Of a stretch of DNA of 64,000 bases, positions 23,001 to 32,080 are shown one piece after another. A program made the position numbers and the translations under genes. Every line of letters begins with the position of its first letter. Positions within the stretch are counted from its first letter, which is position 1. Under the pieces are notes generated by a model, which saw only the letters and a program-made list of their open reading frames with translations, was not told where the DNA came from and searched no databases. Source of the DNA: Xestospongia bergquistia (lineage: Eukaryota; Porifera; Demospongiae; Haplosclerida; Petrosiidae); contig OZ014411.1 in assembly GCA_963965975.1 (NCBI GenBank), forward strand, positions 22,782,249 through 22,846,248, given 5' to 3'.

Positions 23001-26000
23001 AATATAGCGGGTAAGTCAGAATCGTAATGCCTCTTTCTGTTACATTTTCTTTTTGTTTCTGTACTGACTCAATCATACAAAATGCAATACAAAGATGGTA
23101 AGTCTTAATACAATTATGCCCAAACTTTTTTTTATTCTTTATAATTACATGATTGCTCTGGTATTGCTCATCATATTAGCCTGTAAGTTTATAACATATT
23201 TATAATAATGATTCTATTTTCTTATTTTCTTTTTTACTGTATACGACTTCATAATGGCAGGTGGTAAGTAATATCATATTACTAACTGATATTTTTTTAT
23301 TTTGTAAACTTTAATCCCGCATTAACAAATTTAACAACAAACTAGAAAGTAAGCGTAACTTTATTGTCAATAATAATTACAATTCTATATTGTATATCTT
23401 GGCTACTATGAACATTCCTTTAGCTGGTATGTTAATTATTATTGTATTCAATGTTTAATCTTTTTTTTTTTAATTTTCGACATTGTTTGGCTGTTATCAT
23501 CACATATTTTCAGGAAGTAAGTTTTAAGTAATTTTGTGAAATCATAAAAATAATGAAACTGTCTTGTTTCATGTAGTTGGTGAGTTTTTTCAAGTTTGTG
23601 ATAATAGTTCTTTTATCTTCTTTTTACCCACTATAATCAATGAAACTAATAGGCAGTAAGATTAAATTAATTTTAAGTTTTTCTTATATAAGTTATCTTT
23701 TTTAGGAGGTTAGTTGGTTTATAGTTTGAATGTTCAAATTTAATATATAACTTTGTTATAGCAAGCTAAGCAGAAAGAAAAAAGAAGTGAGCTACCAGTA
23801 TATGAATTGTTTATGATGTTCTATAATTATATATCTGTTAATTAAAGCTAACTATAAAATAATGTTTTCAAGGCATATTGTTTTGTATCAGTAATTATAA
23901 TTATCATATTATTTTGTAGAAGCGTTTGAAAAAGCTCTCTCAGAAGGAGAAGTTGATGTAGCATACGCTCGTATTATGCTATTAGGTACAGGTGGAGTTG
24001 GAAAGACAAGTTTTAAACGTTCTTTGATGAAGTTACCCTGGCAACCACACACAACTAGTACAATAATATCTGATGTTGAGGCAATTCGTCCATTTGGTTA
24101 CGAGTGGCAGACTTCATCTTGTGATGAAAATGAAAAGTGGAGAAAGGTTACACGAGAAGATGAAATGAATGAACTAGCTCAGTTACTTGCTGCAGTTCAT
24201 GGCAATGTCCCTATGTTTCATTCCTTGCCCAGCACGATGAGGGCTGTAGCTCTGTTCTCTGCACCTGATCTGCCTCTAACTCCAACTAAACAACAACAAG
24301 CCAAAGTTAAAGCAGTTGTAGAACAGATAACAGTCAATGAAGTCCTCACTGAAGCCATAGAGCGTGCAAATGACATGTCAACGTCTGACATAATGAATTT
24401 AAAGCCTCAACCATTTCTTCATATTTGGGATTGTGGAGGGCAACCAGTTTTTCTTGAGATTCTTCCTGCTTTTCTTACATCACGTACAATGTTTCTTCTA
24501 CTTTTCGACGCTTCAAAAGATTTACGAGAAAAGTGGTACACAACACAGCATTTTCGAGGTCACCAGGTGACAGGAGAAATAAGTAATATGAGCACACTTG
24601 CCCTAATGCTCAACTGGATGTCTAATATTCATGCTCATCTTGCACAACATGAAGACATGGGTGGTATCTGTGACTATCCACGTATGATATGTCTTGGTAC
24701 ACATGGTGACAAGTTAACTCCAGCAAAAAAAGTGGAAATTAAAGAGCAGCTTACAAGTGAATATAAATTTAAAGCATTTGCTGAGCTAATTGTAGATACT
24801 TTTATTGTTGATAACACAACATCTGGTTCTGTCGAAAATGAGGATCCTTCAATTAGCTTTGTAAGAAAAGCCATTCGTGAATTTACATTCAACAAGCTTA
24901 TAGTTCAGACTCCAGTCAGTTGGGTTCTGTTCCGAAAAATTATACAAGTGTTAAAAGCTAATGTTGTCACTCTTGAGGAAGCTCAAGCCATCGGTAACAC
25001 ATGCAAGATACCTCCTGATGAAGTCCCAAAAGTCCTAATGTTCTACCATGAGCTAGGAGTCCTACTATTTTATCCTCATATTAAAGGATTGCAATCCAAA
25101 GTAATTATTAGTCCTAAATGGTTTGTAGAAACAATGGGCAAAGTGTTTACACTTGAAGGTAGAGAAGAACTTCAAAGTAACTTAATGTGGACACTTTTGC
25201 GTGAAAAAGGACTTCTAATACGAAGATATTATATGGCTGTATGGAAAAATGATAGTGATCTCGAACCAGATGCAATTATGGAACTTTTAATTCATTTTCG
25301 TCTAGCAGCAGAAGTTGTTACTGATCAGTATCATTTTCCTCAGGCTAAACAATTTTTTCTTCCTGCTGCATTACCTTCTTTTTCTGGTGAAGTTAATAAA
25401 GTTGAGTCTGGTTTTCTTTGTCGAGCAGCATTTCTTCACATCACTTTTAGTACCAAATTTGTACCTCCTGGTTTCTTCACTCGTTTTGTTACCGTTATGG
25501 CTCAATCACATTGCTGCCACTTGTACTTTGATGATGGAATATATCGAAACCGTGTCACTTTCAAATTTGGTGACCCAGCCATTAATCAAGTTATTCTTAC
25601 TGATCTTAACTATGCTATTCAAATTGACATTTTACGATATGTCCCAAACTCCTCAGCTACACCACCTTTTAATAAAGCTTGTCACAAATTACTAGATGTT
25701 TTAGAAGATTGTGGAAACAAAGTTGATAAAGTTCTAAGTACGCATACTTACTACAGTAGCCAAACTAAATTAGGAAGTTTGAAAGAAAACTTCACAATAT
25801 CAAGAAATTTTCAATATGTTTGTTTTTCTGACAACTGTCGGTTTGAAGAACTACATTATTTAATTGTTGTAGAGGAACAGACAGTTGATCTCCTACTGTG
25901 CTGTGAAAAAAGCAAATCATATAGAAAGCCTACTCATGAAGAATGTTTCTGGTTTAAAGAAGAAATAAAACACAGAACAGTAGGTTAAAATTACCTTTTT

Positions 26001-27251
26001 AGAAATTTAGTTATTTTAACAGCTAACTAAGAAAATTTCACAGTCTGAAATGCTAGAGATATCAAATGAAGTGGGAATAAAAGCTGATCAGTTGGCAGCA
26101 AAATTGGAGAGGCTAGACAAATTAAAAATCATTCAACAAGAGCCGTCACAACGTAATAATCCTGTACTTTATTTACTTCATGATTGGGAAAAAGGAGGTG
26201 GTGAGCGCCATGAGCTCGTGAAAGTTTTAAAAGATATTGGTTTAAGCCATCTTGCTAAAAAGTATATGGAAATCATACATGTATTACTCTTATGAGATTC
26301 TATAGGATATCTGGTCACTGTGCTTTGATGGATAAGCAAAGAACAACACAAGAAGTAAGACTTATATAGTCTAAGTTTAAGTGTAATTTGTATGATAGAC
26401 CAGATCAGAATTGTCTTCCAGCATTTCTTATATAAGTCATCGTCAACATTATGATGAAGAGGTAAAGAAATCTACACCCAACAAATTCGATAGTTTCCTC
26501 TTTTTACTTAGGTTACTCGTAGAAGAGGGTTAACATCTCCACCTGATATTAACATTTTGCCTCGAAAAAGTGTAAAGTCATCTAGCTATCAGCTGCTACC
26601 TCAAGATGAACCAATAACTGTTGCTTTTGATTCTCCAAGTGTGGAAGATCCAACTACATTTGATGAACCAGCCAGTTCTATAACTGAGAAGACTCCAGTT
26701 TTGGTACATAACACTAGCTTTAACATATATAGTTATAAGATTTACTTGTTCAATAGCAATGCCCACTTACTAACGATGACCTTCTTCAATGTAGTCGTTA
26801 CATCAAAAGAAATCTTGCAGATCTATGTGGTGGTTTGGAAATTTCTAATGATGACTTGAGAAATATTCAGAAAGATTTTACTGGTATCAAGTCTCATGCA
26901 TACTTTGTGCTAAAGAAATGGGTTGAAAAGAATCCTGAGGCTACAAAGCACACTCTACAAGCTAAATTACAAATTTTAGGGTTCACAAAAGCTGCTAAAA
27001 GGTAATACAACAAACATGTGATATGCTATAAAGCATGGAATTTTGGAGAAAAATAATGTAGTGACTTACCAAAATTTTATCCTCCAAAATATTTATTAGA
27101 GGTGTTGTAGTAGGTGGAAAAAATCATCTTAAAAGTATATTTTGTCCAAATCTTTTTTATATCTATTTACTATTATTTTCATAAATTTTAATCCTTTAGT
27201 TTAGAAGGCATTGAACAAAATGAAAGAGAAAGAAGTTGCATTCCTATGTGA
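20001..27251 (+). CDS. Roc-COR GTPase with two death domains and CaaX tail (paralog 2)
   Basis: Deduced 20-exon gene, 971 aa. Exons: 20001-20018 (ATG, MAAEEQ); 3-nt exons starting at 22851, 22922, 23008, 23095, 23180, 23261, 23346, 23424, 23514, 23577, 23653 and 23706; 23762-23786 (25 nt); 23920-25979; 26023-26261; 26306-26354; 26512-26703; 26757-27001; 27200-27251. The sum, 2916 nt, is an exact multiple of three. Roc: GTGGVGKTS P-loop, WDCGGQ, GTHGDK. COR begins at PVSWVLF; a Cys-rich end carries CFSDNC and LLCC. Death domain 1 lies at about residues 714-792 and death domain 2 at about 873-954. The C-terminus is SCIPM, a CaaX box of the type usually farnesylated when X is Met. Intron 1 is 2.8 kb and holds an old MITE. 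The nearest relatives by architecture are Roco proteins (DAPK1, LRRK2, MFHAS1). Lipidation is inference. Confidence 0.87.
22457..22661. repeat. Degenerate CACTG-type MITE in intron 1 of paralog 2
   Basis: It has 'ttggttgatttaaccaataa' at the left and 'gtataaccatacattgaat' at the right in inverted order. The middle, 'gtcaatctga...gttaggaatgaa', matches the element in intron 1 of paralog 1 in the same orientation relative to transcription. The outer CACTG ends have decayed. Confidence 0.5.
22851..23786 (+). other. Array of twelve single-codon (3-nt) microexons, paralog 2
   Basis: Exons between AG and GT: TGG 22851 (W), AAA 22922 (K), CGG 23008 (R), ATG 23095 (M), CCT 23180 (P), GTG 23261 (V), AAA 23346 (K), CTG 23424 (L), GAA 23514 (E), TTG 23577 (L), GCA 23653 (A), GAG 23706 (E), then the 25-nt exon 23762-23786 (Q-A-K-Q-K-E-K-R plus A). 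Donors: GTAAGT six times, then GTAAGC, GTATGT, GTAAGT, GTGAGT, GTAAGA and GTTAGT. Intervening introns are 50-87 nt with T-rich 3' ends. All are in phase 0, so skipping any subset would keep the frame. Confidence 0.85.
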
Positions 27252-27257
27252 AATAAA
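27252..27257 (+). terminator. Polyadenylation signal AATAAA directly after the paralog 2 stop
   Basis: AATAAA starts one base after the TGA at 27249-27251, which supports the position of the last exon and a very short 3' UTR. Confidence 0.6.
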
Positions 27258-27709
27258 TGTTACTGACTTATAATATAATTAAACAAAAGAAATCCAACAT
27301 TATTTAATTTATTCATTTATACTATTTCAGCAATCAATAGTAGTCTGGTATTGGCAGCCCCCTTGTAAAGGGAGGAAGGATCTGATGCTAATCACATATA
27401 CAAGTTGTGAAAGATAGCAGGAAATCCTGCTTTGGTCATATCCCCCCCCTCCCCCAAATTGCTTCCTCTCTTACGTGGGGTTGGCTTGCCAGACTAAATT
27501 AATGAAAACTGAACTGCAATGATTTTTCTAAAGACAGAAAAAGTAGTGAAGTCTGTGACCCAGTTAAATTGTCAGATCATTACTTTATTGGTCCTTATTT
27601 TGCTAAAATAATATCAACTTGTACGTTCTTTGAGTAGAGAAAACAGTTTGTAAAAATTTTGTGCAATTACAAAGACATGAATATTAAAAGAAAGGAAAAG
27701 AGTTCTAAG

Positions 27710-27711
27710 TT

Positions 27712-27749
<38 letters not shown>
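27710..27749. repeat. (TA)n microsatellite
   Basis: About 40 bases of near-pure TA. Confidence 0.9.
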
Positions 27750-27754
<5 letters not shown>

Positions 27755-27930
27755 CATTAATAACCGATATAATAAAGATAAAATTACATTGTTTATGAAG
27801 CTGAACATGTTCAATATGAATTCGTCTTTAAATAGATTGGACCTAGTGATGGTATTATAATAGAGTTACCTTTGTGTATACTCGTCTATCATATCAATAC
27901 ACCATAATATTATGGAAAAGTATACTATGA

Positions 27931-28024
27931 GGCGACATTTGTGTCAAAACTAAATATTTTAAGGATTTGTAAATCCTTAGCACATGATTAAATATAATAT
28001 AGTTTTGACACAAACAGCGCCGCC
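27931..28024. repeat. Small fold-back element
   Basis: GGCGACATTTGTGTCAAAAC at the left is mirrored by 'gttttgacacaaacagcgccgcc' at the right, and the loop contains a second palindrome (aaggatttgtaaatcctt). The size, 94 bp, and the ends suggest a miniature transposon. Confidence 0.6.
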
Positions 28025-29470
28025 TAAATTTATGTTATGGATAAACTTTGTTTATAGACTTATTCTTTCTAAACAACCAAATCTAACTATACTGGTTTAA
28101 TTAACCTTTGGATCTATACATTAATTCCTAGACCTTAAACAGAAACCAACTATTCAAAATGTTCTATTTTTTTTATGTAGGTCTTACATACATATACAAT
28201 AGATATTCGTTCAGGCATTAAATGCAGATATTATACACAAGAATATCCTTGAAAACAAGTCTGAAATCCTTGATGAAACGATGAAATCAGTTAGGGTAAT
28301 CTCATGAAATATGTAATCCCAAGTAAAATCTTGAAACCTTTGTGAAATCCTTTGAAATCTCGAAATCTAAGGCAGGCAGTACAAATTAATGGAATATCTT
28401 TAAACACGAGTGAATGTTCTATGGATCACGTGATCTGTGATACGTGCCTATAAATTTATGGTATAGACAACGTAATCGTGAATTGTTCAATTGTACTAAA
28501 AACTGCTAAATGACACTTTTGGGACTCTTGCTTAACTTCAAAGTAGAATATGAAATAATGAAGTAGAATTGGAAATTATAAGGTAGAAATGAATGGCCCC
28601 CTTTCGGCTTCCGTAGCAAAAACATTCGAAGCAGAATTTCTTACAGCGTTTTAAGAATTAAAGTCAACTCTATTTATCAACATATTGTCTATCTGTTTTT
28701 GCTTATAATACATTATAAAATGTTTACAAAAGTTAATATAAAGTTGTTTGAATTGTTTATTTGTGCTAAAAAAGAAATGTTAGTTGACACTTTCAATTTT
28801 AAGGACTCTTGCTTTTTATACCGACTGACTTTAATATTGAAATATTTAAGTATAATTAATATTAGGAAATAAAATTACATTCGTTTAAACAATTATTTTG
28901 AAGTTAATCATTTCACCTAATGACTACCCCAATGGAAAGGTCACAGAACTGAGGTACACACACTTTTAGTTCTCTATAACCTGTAGCAAGACTTATAGTC
29001 CAGCAATTAAGTTATGCATTAAAAAATGAAGTATTATTATTTTGGTTTAACATTTTATAATTAACTATAACAACTTTGTTACATTATTATGCTAAATTGA
29101 AAACTGTAATTCATCATACATCATATTACGATGAAGAACTAGAAGACTTTACAATAAGACAAGTGTACCGGAAATCCATGAGCGTTTCCAATCCTAGTTT
29201 ACTATTCACATGTATATTCTACTCTAGTCTCCACCCCATTTTGATCTTTCACGTGAGCATTTCCGGTAACTGAAGTTTCCTTTGCAGCGGAGGAATAGCT
29301 ACTGCGTGTCAGAGACGACCTGATTTGAGTCTTCTTCCTAGGTAAGTTCTCTTTAGTAGGATTTATTAGTAAACAATTTAGTAACAAACAACGTAATAGG
29401 GGCGCTAATTTGACGAAATTGTTACGTTTGACACACTTGCAGGGCTGAACAAACCACTTGATAATATTTG

Positions 29471-29822
29471 TACGGAACGGACATTCCTATTTCTTATTTC
29501 TTCCGCGAACGTTGGCGCATTTAAAAATCCCAATTAACGACCCAGTTAATGAATTCCAATTTCTTATACCTATTTCCATTTTTGCGATATGCTGCATTCT
29601 AGGCTTTTCTTGTTACTTAATAAAACGCGGAGCGCGAGTACCACGAGCCGTCTCTTAAAATTGAGCACTAGCGAGATGTTTCCAGTTGGGTTGGGTCCCT
29701 GACTTTGGTTGTATATTGTAGCTATAGGTCTATTATTTAGGGAACCCGAGGACGGACATTCAAACTCCGTATAACCCCGTTTAATTGAAATTGAATTGGA
29801 ATGTTTGTCTGAGGCTTCCGTA
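29471..29822. repeat. MITE with TACGGAA ends, second copy
   Basis: TACGGAACGGACATTCC at the left and, reversed, TACGGAAGCCTCAGACAAAC at the right; 352 bp. Internal sequence matches 7367-7732 in the opposite orientation, including 'ttaataaaacgcggagcgcg' against its reverse complement there. Confidence 0.75.
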
Positions 29823-30396
29823 CATTTGGATATGAGTATTCCTAATTGTCTCATGATACATTAAATACATTAAGAACTGTTGTTATTCTTATTCCTTCTT
29901 TTAGAGCCACCCCAAATTGGATCAATCAAGTGAATATTTCACAAAGCAAAAGTTGCAGTGTGTGAGAGGCCATTTGAGTTTAAGTCCACTTCTTCCTTAG
30001 TATGTTCTCTTTAATAGGATTTATTTATTAAATAATTCAGTGGTAATGTATCTGAGTTCTGCTCAATGCTGATATTTTGTTCCTACACATTAATTCATAA
30101 TCACATAAAGCGCATAAGAAATTATTGTTTTGCCTGCTCTGTATAAGTTTTATAAGGACAAGGCCTGTTGGAATAACTGTTCTTATATAAAACTCTAAAC
30201 ATCAACAATAGAGAGACATTTGAACAGAAATTTTGTAATTAAACACTCAAATTTAATTGTGTTAGTTGCATGCTGAAATGTGATTAGTCAGGTTAAGTTC
30301 AATGACCATTGACAACTTTGATTTTCACTTTTTTAGTACTAATTTAGCTGTGTGTATTTTAGATATTTAAAAACTTTGTTTAAGCTTGAACTTGAC

Positions 30397-31047
30397 ATCC
30401 TTTTTCTTTATCAATAACTTTACTCATGACACATATTTTTAACTTTATTCATAAACTCATTTTGCTCTTTTACTATTTTACAATGCTACCTACATAACTT
30501 TGCTTTATTCTCTGTCATAATTTACACATAACAGCTATCACAAGAATTATTGGGATAGCACTGTAAAAATTGATTAGTTAATTTAACCAATGCATGGTTA
30601 TGTGGGTTGCAAAGTAACCTTAATACTACTTTGATTACTAATGTATTATGAAATTATTGGTTATGTAGCTACATAAACAGTAGGACATTAGTAATGAAAA
30701 CAGATTATGCTTACTTTTCTAACAAAAATAAGTTTGTAATTGCAACCTGTATAACCAAATAATGGTTAAATCAACCAATCATTTTTTACAGTGAGGTAAT
30801 CAACAATACTAACAGATAGCAGTAGCTTATTGATAATCACATAAAGCATCCTTTTTCTTTATCAATAACTTTACTCATGACACATATTTTTAACTTTAAT
30901 CATAAACTCATTTTGCTCTTTTACTATTTTACAATGCTACCTACATAACTTTGCTTTATTCTCTGTCATAATATTACTCATAACAGCTATCACAAGAATT
31001 ATTGGGATAGGTAATCGACAATACTAACAGATAGCAGTAGCTTATTG
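30397..31047. repeat. Direct duplication; one copy interrupted by a MITE
   Basis: Copy 1 is 30397-30558 plus 30796-30832, and copy 2 is 30848-31047. They share 'atcctttttctttatcaata' through 'agatagcagtagcttattg'. Copy 1 is split by the element at 30559-30793; copy 2 is the uninterrupted version. Confidence 0.85.
30559..30793. mobile_element. CACTGTAAAA...TTTTACAGTG MITE with 2-bp target duplication
   Basis: Perfect CACTGTAAAAA ends in inverted orientation. Comparison with the empty duplicate shows 'ggatAG' before and 'AGgtaat' after the element, so AG was duplicated on insertion. CACTG ends and a very short target duplication fit the CMC (CACTA/Mirage/Chapaev) group; that family call is inference. 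Confidence 0.8.
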
Positions 31048-31063
31048 TATACAGACCGAATAA

Positions 31064-31127
31064 GGTTAGTCAAAGACTTTCTTTAAGAAAAGGAGTTCCT
31101 TTTCTTAAAGAAAGTCTTTGACTAACC
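31064..31127. repeat. Perfect 64-bp palindrome (31-bp arms, 2-bp centre)
   Basis: The left arm, starting GGTTAGTCAAAGACTTTC, is exactly repeated in reverse complement on the far side of a GT centre, ending GAAAGTCTTTGACTAACC. No mismatch was seen in 31 pairs. Confidence 0.9.
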
Positions 31128-31590
31128 GTACTTGGTCCATTACATTTTGTGGGAGCAGTGGGATCATTGATCGTATACCAGAAGAGTAACCTGACTCAGT
31201 CTGTTATACTTATGTTAACTATTAATTTCATGCCTATAAATATATGGTGGCAACCTTCAATATTAATAATCTAAAAAATAACCAATCAGTTCTGTATATG
31301 TAGATAAATAGATAGATAAATAGATAGGTAGATAGACTCTTCATTTCTTTAATAGTATTAATGACAGTGACTGTCAATCTGTATGTTTTATTAATATAAT
31401 GATAACTGCATGTTGCATTGCTATAGAATCTGTTACATGCAGAATCTATCTATCTATCATCTAACAATTTATTAGTTAGGCAAAATATAATTTTTTAAAT
31501 GCTGGGCCTGTATGCGAGGGCTATCACTATGTAATATGTTGTAGTCTTGCTAACTCATTGTATGTTGAGGCCATTATTATGGAAAAGTCT

Positions 31591-31782
31591 ATACAGGTTG
31601 CAATTGCAAATTATTTTTGTTGGAAAAGTAATTGTACGTTACTAATGTACTACTGTTTATGTAGCTACATAACCATTAATTTCATAATACCATTAGTGGT
31701 CAAAATAGTATATGTTTACTTTATGTATATGCAACCTGTATAACTATGTATTAGTTAAATCAACCAATCAGTTTTTACCGTG
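31591..31782. repeat. Truncated CACTG-type MITE
   Basis: The right end 'aaatcaaccaatcagttttt' and an internal 'tactgtttatgtagctacat' match the copy at 41400-41641. The left terminal part is missing or replaced. Confidence 0.65.
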
Positions 31783-32080
31783 TAACCTATATATATATAT
31801 AAAGTAAAACTAATTAACAATAACCACAAAAGAAAAGTATTGTTTAGAATTACAATTTAATCATTTTAATTTCCACGTGGGTGTCAAACTTCTTTTGAGC
31901 ATTGCTGATTATAACATTGCTCTTTAATTTTTATGTAATCCCACAATTTCTTTTTAACAAATGTTCGCATATATGCATCTTTGTATTTATTATGTAATAT
32001 TGTTAAAAATTGCTTGTAGTTAGTTTTTAAACTGACTTTTGCTAGGTCATAATCAAGAGCATCCTTACACTGGTAACAAA

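Larger units (their letters stand above)
27258..32080. other. Intergenic region between paralogs 2 and 3, repeat-rich
   Basis: It holds a TA microsatellite, three or more inverted-repeat elements, a direct duplication with filled and empty insertion sites, a perfect palindrome and GATA runs (31310, 31445). A CpG-richer stretch at 29160-29420 could be an old promoter. The frames at 29076-29854 lie in or beside the MITE and are not genes. The promoter of paralog 3 should lie just before 32081. Confidence 0.5.

Noticed and set aside
22851-23786. Regularly spaced short identical-type motifs could be read as a CRISPR-like or regulatory operator array
   Set aside because: The spacers are unrelated A/T-rich introns and the common motif is exactly a splice acceptor plus donor. 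Order and codons are conserved among paralogs, and frame closure explains it as exons.
29458-29854. Frames on both strands at 29458-29854 and 7355-7770
   Set aside because: They lie inside the two copies of the TACGGAA MITE and share its inverted symmetry; they are not genes.
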